Source: a virus. From it: a stretch of 64,000 bases of DNA. Made by a program: the position numbers and the translations under genes. The notes under the pieces are model-generated. The model saw only the letters and a program-made list of their open reading frames with translations, made no database searches and was not told the DNA's origin. The stretch spans positions 194,358 to 258,357 of IMG/VR virus record IMGVR_UViG_3300023083_000001; one strand, given 5' to 3'. Of the stretch, positions 1 through 7,769 are shown piece after piece; the first letter of the stretch is position 1; each line of letters begins with the position of its first letter.

Positions 1-2
1 AC

Positions 3-347
3 GGCACTGCCAAGAACATCGCGGGTAGTCGTAAGTGTTTTCTTAACTGGTTGTGTTTGGGGAGCGAGTTGGACTTTGCAGTGCGTGAACATCTGTTGGA
101 TAACGCACCGGAAGGTTCGGTCGTGACAGAGATTGATCTGGTCTTTGACAAACCCCACCTACTCATTAGACATCATGTCCCGAGAACTGAAGATGAACCA
201 GGATTTGAAAGATATATTGAAAGATGCCGTCGGGAAGGGGAAACTATCCATCCAGAAGTCGACAAGCAATTGCGCTTCTTCCGATCTCTTGGATCGCCCG
301 GAGCATTCGTACTTGATCGTCGACGTTACCGGTCTCCAATTGACTAA
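3..347 (+). CDS. 3' end of a small unknown protein (5'-truncated by the window edge)
   Basis: An open frame enters from the left edge and runs to a TAA at 345-347 (about 114 residues visible). The first 60 residues look like real protein (acidic and hydrophobic alternation, a segment ending K-P-H-L-L-I). The rest overlaps the next gene by more than 170 bases, so the true end may be earlier if there is a frame change near 180-200. No family is recognised. It may belong to the same cluster of short acidic genes that follows up to 2946. Confidence 0.4.
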   Translation, partial: GTAKNIAGSRKCFLNWLCLGSELDFAVREHLLDNAPEGSVVTEIDLVFDKPHLLIRHHVPRTEDEPGFERYIERCRREGETIHPEVDKQLRFFRSLGSPGAFVLDRRRYRSPID

Positions 348-633
348 GGTCAGCGATGAAGTGTTGGTTGATCAGGGGGTTATTCTCAGAGCAGCCTTGT
401 TGTACGAGTTTTACGATGTTGATACAGAGTGGAAGGCGTTGTGCGCCAAGACGCCTCCAGATTGTGATGAGATGTTCGATGTGGAAGAAACACTGAACAC
501 CTGGTTCTCCAATCAGATAGAAGGTATCAGTCTGCGGTTTGAGTTCATTACCGCGATGAGGCCTTACTATCCATCGGATGTTGTGGTGATGGGTGACTTT
601 GTATTAATCGAAATGACTGAAGGCGAAGACTGA
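175..633 (+). CDS. small acidic protein of unknown function
   Basis: About 152 residues from ATG 175 (MSRELKMNQ...). Neither this ATG nor the one at 193 has a clear Shine-Dalgarno sequence, so the start is uncertain. The product is acidic (end E-G-E-D), has no cysteine-rich motif or membrane segment, and ends in a strand-like stretch (DFVLIEM). Similar endings (DYLLIQ, LAYLELEW, YYLAVEG) occur in the next genes, so I infer a tandem cluster of divergent relatives. The stop is followed directly by the RBS of the next gene, suggesting one transcript. Function unknown. Confidence 0.6.
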   Translation: MSRELKMNQDLKDILKDAVGKGKLSIQKSTSNCASSDLLDRPEHSYLIVDVTGLQLTKVSDEVLVDQGVILRAALLYEFYDVDTEWKALCAKTPPDCDEMFDVEETLNTWFSNQIEGISLRFEFITAMRPYYPSDVVVMGDFVLIEMTEGED

Positions 634-641
634 GGTGTTTG

Positions 642-1100
642 ATGAGTCGTGATGACGATACTGTCGATTTATATACACCGGCTCATCCACGATTACCTTT
701 ACGGGTAGGCGGTCGAGAACCGGTGTTGATGAGGATCGATACTGAGATAGCCGTTGCAGTGCAGAGTCTGACCGACTACTTCGATATATCGAAACACAAC
801 AACGTAATAGAAGGAACATTCAGTATCCTCCTGATAGCTTTGTTGCTTGAGCAAAGTGACGATGCGGTGGATGCGTTTGAAAGGATTATTACGCAGAATA
901 GAGTCAAACCCAGGATGGACGCTGACAAACTCTGGGGTGAATTCATGACCCTGATCTCGTTTTTCATCGATGTGTATGAAAACGATACGGTGTTGTTGGA
1001 AGAGCTGGAGATTTTATTACCCAGCGAAGTGCGTATTTTCCCTGAAGAAATATTTCAAGTCCGCTGGTCCAAAGGCGGCGACTACTTACTGATACAATAG
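642..1100 (+). CDS. small acidic protein of unknown function
   Basis: 152 residues from ATG 642, preceded by GAGGTG at a suitable distance. The sequence is mainly helical and acidic, with a hydrophobic helix around residues 60-72 (SILLIALLL) that is too short and too close to charged residues to call a membrane segment. The C-terminus ends in DYLLIQ, resembling the ends of neighbouring small proteins. It is co-oriented with and 8 bases from the next gene, so probably in the same operon. No function can be assigned. Confidence 0.75.
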   Translation: MSRDDDTVDLYTPAHPRLPLRVGGREPVLMRIDTEIAVAVQSLTDYFDISKHNNVIEGTFSILLIALLLEQSDDAVDAFERIITQNRVKPRMDADKLWGEFMTLISFFIDVYENDTVLLEELEILLPSEVRIFPEEIFQVRWSKGGDYLLIQ

Positions 1101-1108
1101 GAGGCGGT

Positions 1109-1522
1109 GTGAACAACCCACAGCTATTCATCGTCCCCATCGATAGACAGATGGTGGTGAGTCTTGGAACTGTCTGCAATCACCTACATTCTACTCACGA
1201 CCTGTCGTTCGAATCTCTGGACAGTATCCAACATGCGTTCATCGTAGCGTTGGCTGAATACTGGATCATGAGTGATTGGACAGGTCTGGAGTTCTTCCTT
1301 GAGTGTCTCAAGGAGTTGGAAGACGGGATGCTTAAAAGTCTGTGCGAAGTAATGATCAGACAGATGGCCGATGGCGATGTCCGGTACTACCCAAGGATGC
1401 GCGATGGGATCTACTCTCTGAAAGATGAGACCAAGTACATCACTCGTGGTTTTTACATCCAGGAAGGTAAAGTGGATGCTAGATCTCGCGCGCTGGCAGT
1501 TACGATTAGTTATGCAAAGTAA
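1109..1522 (+). CDS. small protein of unknown function (GTG start)
   Basis: 137 residues starting at GTG 1109, chosen because a full AGGAGG lies just upstream. The protein is helical and acidic in the middle (an FFLECLKELEDG stretch) with a basic, aromatic C-terminal third. No recognisable domain. It lies in the same run of short genes and shares the general plan of N-terminal strand, central helices and C-terminal strand. Confidence 0.75.
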   Translation: MNNPQLFIVPIDRQMVVSLGTVCNHLHSTHDLSFESLDSIQHAFIVALAEYWIMSDWTGLEFFLECLKELEDGMLKSLCEVMIRQMADGDVRYYPRMRDGIYSLKDETKYITRGFYIQEGKVDARSRALAVTISYAK

Positions 1523-1534
1523 TTCGAGGGCAAC

Positions 1535-1888
1535 ATGATTGAACATGAGCGCTATGTATTGTCGATCCAACCCTGCCATGGCGTTACTGATGACGCCATG
1601 GCGTCTATGCTGTCAAGCTGGGTAACGGGTACAGTTCACTCGCAACAATGGCTGACCCAAGATGCTATCCATGCGTTAATTACTAACCATCCGCTCAAAG
1701 GTTGTGATATCGAGAAGATGGCAGTGAGCGTACTGGATGCATTGGACGGTTGCGGTCTTTACAGTCACCTGCTGATGAAAGTCGAGGATTTGGATCTGGT
1801 GACCTGTCAAGTCAAAGGTAACCTGGCGTACCTGGAACTGGAGTGGAAGAAGCGAAATGAATCTGCCTATAGTTACCCAACAGCGTAG
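1535..1888 (+). CDS. small protein of unknown function
   Basis: 117 residues from ATG 1535 with GAGGG upstream. The end overlaps the start of the following gene by 32 bases, implying translational coupling. It is mixed alpha/beta and ends with an LAYLELEW strand like its neighbours. No recognised family. Confidence 0.7.
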   Translation: MIEHERYVLSIQPCHGVTDDAMASMLSSWVTGTVHSQQWLTQDAIHALITNHPLKGCDIEKMAVSVLDALDGCGLYSHLLMKVEDLDLVTCQVKGNLAYLELEWKKRNESAYSYPTA

Positions 1889-2231
1889 AAAGCCGATCAT
1901 CTTTTCGTTAAGAGATGATAAGCTCAATCGGTTCATCTCAACGATTGATCTGGATAACCATCTTCGAATCCTGGCGGGAATGTTAGAGGACTTCGTTCCA
2001 CTGTTCCCGTTCTCCACCTTCATGCTGGATTGGCCGCCATCCAAGATGTACCTCAAAGGGGCGGCTAAGGATTCCCCACTCAAAACCCTGTACGATGTTT
2101 TACAGGGACACTTATCCGAGAGTGGCTACCCAGTCACTGTACTCAGCACCATGGTGGTCCTGCATCATGAACCGTTCGACACCACCCTCATCGAAGCCTC
2201 GAGTACAGCTCGAGTCTGTTCTCTGCACTAA
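1857..2231 (+). CDS. small protein of unknown function, probable N-terminal part of a frame-disrupted gene
   Basis: 124 residues from ATG 1857. The sequence looks coding until about residue 117 (TTLIEASSTARV), then stops at 2229-2231. The frame one base later continues at exactly this point with coding-looking sequence (LCTNSEYVVIEIT), giving the ending expected from neighbouring paralogue-like genes. A +1 shift around 2210-2222 would join the two into one protein of roughly 245 residues. A palindrome, CTCGAG-tacag-CTCGAG, sits at the junction. Either a real indel, a sequencing error or a recoding event is possible. Confidence 0.55.
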   Translation: MNLPIVTQQRRKPIIFSLRDDKLNRFISTIDLDNHLRILAGMLEDFVPLFPFSTFMLDWPPSKMYLKGAAKDSPLKTLYDVLQGHLSESGYPVTVLSTMVVLHHEPFDTTLIEASSTARVCSLH

Positions 2232-2598
2232 CTCCGAATACGTCGTTATTGAAATCACCCGTGAAGTCAGGCGTTTCATCGACGCGGTTGATGGTTACGT
2301 GGAAGACCTCAGCTACAACATCGAAGGGATCATCAAAGCCTACAACCATTACCGCCACAGGAAGACCAACATCCGTGACCTAGATGACCTGGTTCCTGAG
2401 CTGCTGCATTCAAGCTTCGTCAAGAACGTAGAAGATGCAGAGAAGATTGCCAGCATAGCGCTTTACACATTCTACCCAGATATTGCAGCTGCGATTGTAG
2501 CCCATGGGTATTCCGCTGGACTTATCCATATGGTGAAAGTTCACACAACCCGTGATACACGTATGTCAAGTTGCGTATTGCTGCTGAAAGTTATCTAA
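2167..2598 (+). CDS. unknown protein, probable C-terminal part of the frame-disrupted gene
   Basis: This frame runs to a TAA at 2596-2598. The only internal ATGs (2095, 2167) have no Shine-Dalgarno sequence and lead into proline/serine-rich sequence typical of a wrong frame. Real-looking coding begins near 2215 (ESVLCTNSEYVVIEI), so this is best read as the continuation of the 1857 gene after a +1 shift. The later part is helical (RRFIDAVDGYVEDL onward) and may be a second domain. Function unknown; the start is arbitrary. Confidence 0.45.
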   Translation: MNRSTPPSSKPRVQLESVLCTNSEYVVIEITREVRRFIDAVDGYVEDLSYNIEGIIKAYNHYRHRKTNIRDLDDLVPELLHSSFVKNVEDAEKIASIALYTFYPDIAAAIVAHGYSAGLIHMVKVHTTRDTRMSSCVLLLKVI

Positions 2599-2607
2599 CC
2601 GGAGAAG

Positions 2608-2946
2608 ATGATGTCAAAACCATGTATCGTGGGTTACTGCCCCGAACTCTACGATGCTCTCCAGACGGTGGCGCATCAAGTACTCCCTTACGAACCAATT
2701 GACGAGTGGCCACCCCACGCTCGCCAATACAATGAAGAAGACCGGGACAAGCTGATCCGTCAGTTACTCCTAGGTCTTACAGATTCCGAAAAGTGTGACA
2801 GGGAACTGGAACACTACATCAACGTCCTCTTCGAGTCGATCAGCGATGATACCTTGAGGGGGTTGATCGAATTTGGCGCCATCGAGAAACTGATCATCAA
2901 CGATCGCGGCTATTATTTGGCCGTTGAAGGGGTAAGCTTTTTATGA
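2608..2946 (+). CDS. small acidic protein of unknown function
   Basis: 112 residues. ATG 2608 (or the adjacent ATG 2611) follows GGAGAAG. The sequence is acidic and helical, ending in a strand (GYYLAVEG) as in the upstream small genes. The stop TGA overlaps the next start (ATGA at 2943), indicating translational coupling. No recognised family. Confidence 0.75.
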   Translation: MMSKPCIVGYCPELYDALQTVAHQVLPYEPIDEWPPHARQYNEEDRDKLIRQLLLGLTDSEKCDRELEHYINVLFESISDDTLRGLIEFGAIEKLIINDRGYYLAVEGVSFL

Positions 2947-3335
2947 AACTCATTTCCACCAACATCGGCAAGACGATGACGTTCCAAACGTTTTCAGGTA
3001 TCAAGTACAGCAACCAGAAATTGGTCGCTCTGCTTGACGCCACGACGGTTGAAGCGTTAGGTCAGGATCCTATCGCAGGTCATATCCAAAACCTGCCGTA
3101 CATGAAGGATCCAAAGCCGGGTGCCTACACCGATTACCTGTACGCCAAGTTCACTGACGCTGACGGTACTCCTCTGTACCTCGGCATCCCGTGGACGGAT
3201 GAAGATTCCATTGTTCAGAACACTACGCCCAACTACGTCATCACGTTGGTCGGTCCTGAACAAGCGCAGGTTGACTCGTTGAAGTCCATGATGATCGCCA
3301 ATGGCATCGAGAACTTCACGATCAAAGCCGTATGA
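2943..3335 (+). CDS. conserved-looking protein of unknown function
   Basis: 130 residues from ATG 2943, overlapping the previous stop by four bases. Unlike its neighbours it is near-neutral, rich in Thr, Tyr and Pro, and has the look of a compact beta-rich domain (YTDYLYAKFTDADGTPLYLGIPW). Codon use is more biased than in the upstream genes, suggesting higher expression. It is the last gene before the stem-loop at 3345. No function can be assigned. Confidence 0.75.
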   Translation: MKLISTNIGKTMTFQTFSGIKYSNQKLVALLDATTVEALGQDPIAGHIQNLPYMKDPKPGAYTDYLYAKFTDADGTPLYLGIPWTDEDSIVQNTTPNYVITLVGPEQAQVDSLKSMMIANGIENFTIKAV

Positions 3336-3344
3336 CATACAGCT

Positions 3345-3401
3345 CACATCCCGCCTATTACAGGTCAGGGATGTGGGTCGTTATGCCCTACTGTTTTTTT
3401 T
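3345..3401 (+). terminator. stem-loop with delayed T-run
   Basis: CACATCCC (3345-3352) pairs with GGGATGTG (3368-3375). An 8-T run follows at 3394-3401. It is flanked by GACATACAG before and TTATGCC after, the CATA/TATG arrangement seen at many other gene ends in the window. The gap between stem and T-run is longer than in a textbook intrinsic terminator. Confidence 0.6.
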
Positions 3402-3453
3402 GTTAACGATACGCCTACTGGTACATGAGACACATCCCTCGAGGAATCTGTAA

Positions 3454-5616
3454 ATGGCCGCATTGACTAACCCATTCCTTCTTCCGGTTGAGCAGTATCA
3501 ACGGGACATCGATATCAAGAAAGGTTATCTCCAACAAGTTGCTAAGTATCTGTCCTGCGCGCTGAAGAAGCCGTACAAGCAATGTCTGGAGTTTGTACTC
3601 AACGAAGTGAAGGACCGCAACAGCGAGTTCCGCTTCCGTGATCCAAAGATGTTGCAGTTGATCCGCAAAGGGGTTGGTGAGCGAGTTCAGGACGAAACTA
3701 CCTTTCTGGATTACGTTGACGCTATTATCGACACCGGTCGTATTGTTTCCCCCTCGCTTGTGGTCTACGAGCGTCCTGAGGTTGAGAAGTCTGTAACCGC
3801 TGAATGGCAAGATGAGAACATCAAAGCTCGTAAGCGTTCAAAGACTGCAATGTTTGAATTGAAACAACTCGGCGAATTGATGAAGTCGGCTTTGGCTGAC
3901 TATGACCAGAACGCCCGTAAGATCCGTATCAACTCCGTGTCGGGTATGCGCGGCTTTGAAGGTAACCCACTGTTTCTGGCATCGGGTCACTCCAGCCTGA
4001 CATCGATGTGTCGTGCTGCTGCTGGGTACGGTAACGGTACGGTTGAGCGTTTCCTGGCAGGCAGTCGTCATTATCACACGCCAGAGATTGCCAAAGCTAA
4101 CATCATGGCCATGATCACCATCGAAGACAAAGCTCGTTTCCTGGCTGTGATCTCCCGCTACAACCTGGTGTATCCAACAGTTGAAGATGTGGTTTCGATG
4201 ATCCGTCGGTCTACCGACCTGTACTGGGAAACTCCAGACGAGATGGATCTGATCGAAGAGATGGTCAAAGGCATGGATCAACTGGAACGGGCTATCGTCT
4301 GTTATTCAGGCGACATGTTCCACTTGGCTAAACTCAATCCAGAGATTGTGCGCGAGTTGTTTGGCGAGATGATTGCCATCAACATCGAAGACATGGATGA
4401 CGTGGACACTGCGGCTATCCTCAAAGGTCTGGACAGTACAGAGAAAGCGTACATCAACGCCCTGTGTGCTAACGTGCTTAAAGGTACGACCCTCAAACAA
4501 GTCCAGGCAAACAATCCAGCGGGCTGGCAGACGATCGGCAAGACAGCCCAACGCTTTATATGGGCCTGTCAGAAGTATCATCAGCTAATCAATACACTGT
4601 TCGCTCCGATGCACTTGCCGCCCACTGTGGCGTCTTTGAGAAGCATCCAGCGCCGTGTCTGTCTGGCAGCTGATACTGACTCCTCTATCTTCACTACTGA
4701 GTATTGGGTGGAGTGGTACACCGGACATCTGAAACGCGGAGAAGTCGAAGACCGCATTTGGTATCTGGCGACTTACATGGTTTGTCAGTGCATTGCTCAC
4801 TCACTCGCCATGTTGTCTGCTAACGTTGGTGTTGAGCGTTCACAGATCTTCCGTCTGGCCATGAAGAACGAGTATGCGTTCCCGCAGTTCGCACTCACCA
4901 ACTTGGCTAAGCACTACTATTCTACCATGTCGATGCGTGAAGGTAACGTATACGACGAGTTGGAGTTGGAGATCAAAGGTGTGGAGCTACGTGGGTCAAC
5001 GGTACCTAAGCACATCTTGAAAGCTGCCGAAGACCTGATGCGCAATACTTTGCACGCTATTGACCGGGGTGAGAAACTCAACGCCGGCAAGGTATTGGCA
5101 TTGGTAGCAAGTTATGAATTGGACACGGTGAAGTCGATCAAGCGCGGGGAATACACTTACCTGCGCAGTGCTCAGATCAAACCTGACAGTCCGAAGATGC
5201 CGTACCACGAACTGTGGCAGGATGTGTTTGGTCCTAAATACGGCATGAGTATCAACCCACCGTACCCATGTGTGAAAGTCACTACTGAACTGGGCAACAA
5301 AACCCAACTCAAGGAATGGCTGGACAACATGGAAGATAAAGAGCTGGCTGGCCGTATGGCAGCATGGCTCATCAAGTACAACCGTAAGGACCTGCCAACT
5401 GTCTTCTTGCCAACCATGGCGATCAAAGGCAAAGGTCTTCCTCTGGAGATTCAAGATGCTGCGAATGTTCGTAAACTGGCCTACCAGATCAACTCCGGTT
5501 TCTATCGCATCCTCGAATCCATGGGTCTACACATCGTCGACCGCAACAACTATCGACTGGTGTATGACTTTCTAAGACTCGACGATTCGGTCGATGCACC
5601 GGAGGTGGTTGTATGA
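3454..5616 (+). CDS. family B DNA polymerase, C-terminal (polymerase motifs B and C) half
   Basis: 720 residues. Motif B is K156-x3-N160-S161-x2-G164 (KIRINSVSG) and motif C is D407-T408-D409-S410 (AADTDS), the catalytic aspartates that bind the metal ions. There is no exonuclease domain and no motif A (DxxSLYPS). These are found in the separate gene at 41888-43699, so the enzyme is split between motifs A and B and its active site must form from two polypeptides. The spacing between motifs B and C (about 245 residues) is much larger than usual, implying an insertion. A C-terminal region of about 300 residues would hold the thumb. Expected role: genome replication. ATG 3454 follows CCTCGAGGAA. 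Confidence 0.85.
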   Translation: MAALTNPFLLPVEQYQRDIDIKKGYLQQVAKYLSCALKKPYKQCLEFVLNEVKDRNSEFRFRDPKMLQLIRKGVGERVQDETTFLDYVDAIIDTGRIVSPSLVVYERPEVEKSVTAEWQDENIKARKRSKTAMFELKQLGELMKSALADYDQNARKIRINSVSGMRGFEGNPLFLASGHSSLTSMCRAAAGYGNGTVERFLAGSRHYHTPEIAKANIMAMITIEDKARFLAVISRYNLVYPTVEDVVSMIRRSTDLYWETPDEMDLIEEMVKGMDQLERAIVCYSGDMFHLAKLNPEIVRELFGEMIAINIEDMDDVDTAAILKGLDSTEKAYINALCANVLKGTTLKQVQANNPAGWQTIGKTAQRFIWACQKYHQLINTLFAPMHLPPTVASLRSIQRRVCLAADTDSSIFTTEYWVEWYTGHLKRGEVEDRIWYLATYMVCQCIAHSLAMLSANVGVERSQIFRLAMKNEYAFPQFALTNLAKHYYSTMSMREGNVYDELELEIKGVELRGSTVPKHILKAAEDLMRNTLHAIDRGEKLNAGKVLALVASYELDTVKSIKRGEYTYLRSAQIKPDSPKMPYHELWQDVFGPKYGMSINPPYPCVKVTTELGNKTQLKEWLDNMEDKELAGRMAAWLIKYNRKDLPTVFLPTMAIKGKGLPLEIQDAANVRKLAYQINSGFYRILESMGLHIVDRNNYRLVYDFLRLDDSVDAPEVVV

Positions 5617-5837
5617 AAATGCCGACTCACCATGATAGAACGTTCTGGCAGTGGTTGTTGCGTAAACCGGCAGTTCGTATTGAACGCCGACCTTTACCAG
5701 CCACTGCCCCACTTGGCCCAGCCCCTGCACCGGAGTGCTCCAATGTCAGAAGAACAAGTTGTACCTGCATCACAGTTTCGATTAATTGCCACGTTTGCAC
5801 CGATCGACGGTGTAGTTCAGGCGATCTTCGAAGCTGA
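5613..5837 (+). CDS. possible small basic protein, coupled to the polymerase gene
   Basis: 74 residues. ATG 5613 overlaps the polymerase stop (ATGA) and follows a strong GGAGGTGG, which argues for real initiation here. The product is basic and proline-rich at first, then cysteine-rich. Its last 95 bases overlap the better-supported gene at 5743 in another frame, and the second half reads like a shadow frame. It may be a short coupling peptide rather than a functional protein. Confidence 0.35.
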   Translation: MKMPTHHDRTFWQWLLRKPAVRIERRPLPATAPLGPAPAPECSNVRRTSCTCITVSINCHVCTDRRCSSGDLRS

Positions 5838-6285
5838 CGATAACGATCAGCGTAAGTTGCTGGACGCTGCGTATCGCTACATGACGTCCATGCCTGATCT
5901 GGTGTTGAACAAGATCTACATCACCAACCTTAACAACGATCGTACGTTCAACGATCGACATGAAGCATTGCGCCAAACCCTGAGCTTCTGGGGTAAAGAC
6001 ACCCATGCAGGAATCGAATTGGATCCTGTTGACCCTGATCCGCTAGGAACCGCGCAGCGCATTATGGGGGTTATGAAAGAGGGTATCGTTGTATCAGATC
6101 CGCTTGGCGCGTTGGCTGAAGCGATATCTGAGGGAGAACGCACTCCACTCGATTATCCGATACTTCTCATGCGGGGTAACAAAATGGGCGCTCAAGAGAT
6201 TGCCGAGCAGCGCTCAACCCGTCTTCGCGGTGCAGACACAGGAATCCCTCAGATCGACGAGGCTGGGTTCTTGCCAAAAGAGTAA
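5743..6285 (+). CDS. unknown protein
   Basis: 180 residues from ATG 5743 (MSEEQVVPAS), chosen because CGGAG lies 8 bases upstream and the longer frame from 5632 starts with unlikely sequence. The protein is acidic, mixed alpha/beta, with a repetitive charged C-terminus. No cysteine cluster, membrane segment or known motif. It is the last gene of the polymerase operon and converges on the leftward gene at 6319, with a stem-loop between. Function unknown. Confidence 0.7.
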   Translation: MSEEQVVPASQFRLIATFAPIDGVVQAIFEADDNDQRKLLDAAYRYMTSMPDLVLNKIYITNLNNDRTFNDRHEALRQTLSFWGKDTHAGIELDPVDPDPLGTAQRIMGVMKEGIVVSDPLGALAEAISEGERTPLDYPILLMRGNKMGAQEIAEQRSTRLRGADTGIPQIDEAGFLPKE

Positions 6286-6288
6286 ACG

Positions 6289-6324
6289 GCATACAGGGCG
6301 GGTTTCCCCGCCCTGGCTTTATGC
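6289..6324. terminator. stem-loop between convergent genes
   Basis: CAGGGCGGG (6294-6302) pairs with CCCGCCCTG (6307-6315) across a TTTC loop. The stem is framed by GCATA (6289-6293) and TATGC (6320-6324). It lies between the convergent ends at 6285 and 6319, so it probably ends transcription from both sides. Confidence 0.7.
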
Positions 6325-7401
6325 TGGAAGTTGACCAATTACCAGAATATCCAAACGTTCATTCAAGTACACCGCTTCGGCTGTTGTCAAGCCGTTACTC
6401 AGTGTCTTGTCTTCCTTAGACTGGATCAGGAAACGCTTGATAGCCGTGATCTCTTGCAATAGACGATCGTAGCCTGCGCGTTTACCAAACTCCAGTACCA
6501 CAGACGCCACTTCCATCTTCTGAGCAATCAGCGCCCAGATCACTTGGAAGGTCGGAGTCATCGAAGGAAACCCCACCGCTTGCAAGTAATTCTCACCGTA
6601 GACCGCTGGGATGCTGGAGAGGATCTGATTAGCCGTCATGGCTTTACCAGAGATCTTACTCACAGCGTCTGCAACAATCTCATCGGCGTGATGGTTGTTA
6701 TTGTTTTGCATGAAGGTCAAGTTCGTTCCTACAGGAGATGCGTACTTCAGACCCAACGCCACCTGCACCTTATTAAAGATCGCAACGTTCAAGTGACTCT
6801 TGAGTGCACCCACCAGAGGAACCGTAGTCAGGTATTCTTCCATGAGTTTACCAGGGTTAGCTGACTGCCACATCTTCCACTGAGCTGCCAGCAGAGGGAT
6901 GTCGATGTGAATGATCGCCAGACCTGGGTTCCTGATCACCATCTCGTTCTTCACACCCAGCTCAACGATGGTAGTATCACTCAGAGAGTGCTGGATGATT
7001 TCGATGGGGGTTACTGACTTCCAGTCACGCCACAGATCCATTGCAGTCCAGCGAGCACTCCTGGCGTAGACCACGATCTCTGGACACCCTGGATAGAAGT
7101 TACTGTCAGTAAAGATTCGACCTTTACTGAAGCTTGAGGTAATATCTAACGAGGAGCAGATATTCTTTGCGTTAACCTCAACCTTGGACATGTAGCTGAC
7201 AAGGTCGCCGTTGAACTCAACCGTGAGGGAGATCAGCAGCTTCATTAATAGGTGAGAACTGTCCAACCGTCCAGTCGATGTGGAACGCTGTTGGATCAGA
7301 CGCTGGTAGTTCAGATCGACCTGTTCTCTTAGGTAACCCATGCGGGCATACTGGAACGGCGAACGATCAGTAAAGTTGGAGGGGTTGAATAACTGATACA
7401 T
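6319..7401 (-). CDS. unknown protein of 360 residues
   Basis: Starts at ATG 7401 (MYQLFNPSN) behind AGGGACGG. Mixed alpha/beta with no transmembrane segment or nucleotide-binding motif. There is an Asn/His stretch (QNNNNHHADE) around residues 230-240. It is the only leftward gene in the first 24 kb and is divergent from the chimallin candidate at 7770, with 368 non-coding bases between. Possibly a conserved phiKZ-group protein, but I do not recognise it. Confidence 0.75.
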   Translation of the reverse strand: MYQLFNPSNFTDRSPFQYARMGYLREQVDLNYQRLIQQRSTSTGRLDSSHLLMKLLISLTVEFNGDLVSYMSKVEVNAKNICSSLDITSSFSKGRIFTDSNFYPGCPEIVVYARSARWTAMDLWRDWKSVTPIEIIQHSLSDTTIVELGVKNEMVIRNPGLAIIHIDIPLLAAQWKMWQSANPGKLMEEYLTTVPLVGALKSHLNVAIFNKVQVALGLKYASPVGTNLTFMQNNNNHHADEIVADAVSKISGKAMTANQILSSIPAVYGENYLQAVGFPSMTPTFQVIWALIAQKMEVASVVLEFGKRAGYDRLLQEITAIKRFLIQSKEDKTLSNGLTTAEAVYLNERLDILVIGQLPA

Positions 7402-7769
7402 GTCCGTCCCTATTCGATGGTTATGTATAAAATTACGGAGGTACTACTATCTTATGTAATTAAACTTACAGCCTGCCTTCCAGCAGGTTATGCCGTAGTC
7501 TATTACCCAATCTGGTTTATTCATGGTATTGGCAGCGTAAAGAAAGTGGATCTAAAAAATCTACACTAATACATTACCTACTTGAATGAATACACTAGGT
7601 TGTTGAAGTTCGCCCGTTTAATACCCGGTGGTACGCCGGGGAGTCTAGGCCCGAGTGGCTCACGACGGTGGGTTATTCTTTACGGGAATCCCTGATGCGA
7701 TAGGGGTAACTGTACATCGGACAAATCCGTCCAGCAATCGCGAACATATGTTCCATTAAGGAGTGCTTC
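7402..7769 (+). promoter_or_regulatory. long AT-rich leader/promoter region upstream of the chimallin candidate
   Basis: 368 bases with no convincing gene. AT-rich elements resemble the phiKZ early promoter core TATATTAC as I recall it: TATAAAATTAC at 7426-7436, CTATTAC near 7500 and AATACATTAC at 7568-7577. A small stem-loop, CCTGC/GCAGG (7472-7476 and 7483-7487), is framed by TTACAG and TTATGCC like the stem-loops at gene ends. The last 150 bases are GC-rich and could fold into a structured 5' leader. AAGGAG lies just before ATG 7770. Promoter assignments are inference. Confidence 0.5.

Noticed and set aside
7600-7700. Possible tRNA-like fold in the GC-rich part of the leader
   Set aside because: No consistent acceptor stem plus T-arm and anticodon arm could be formed by eye.
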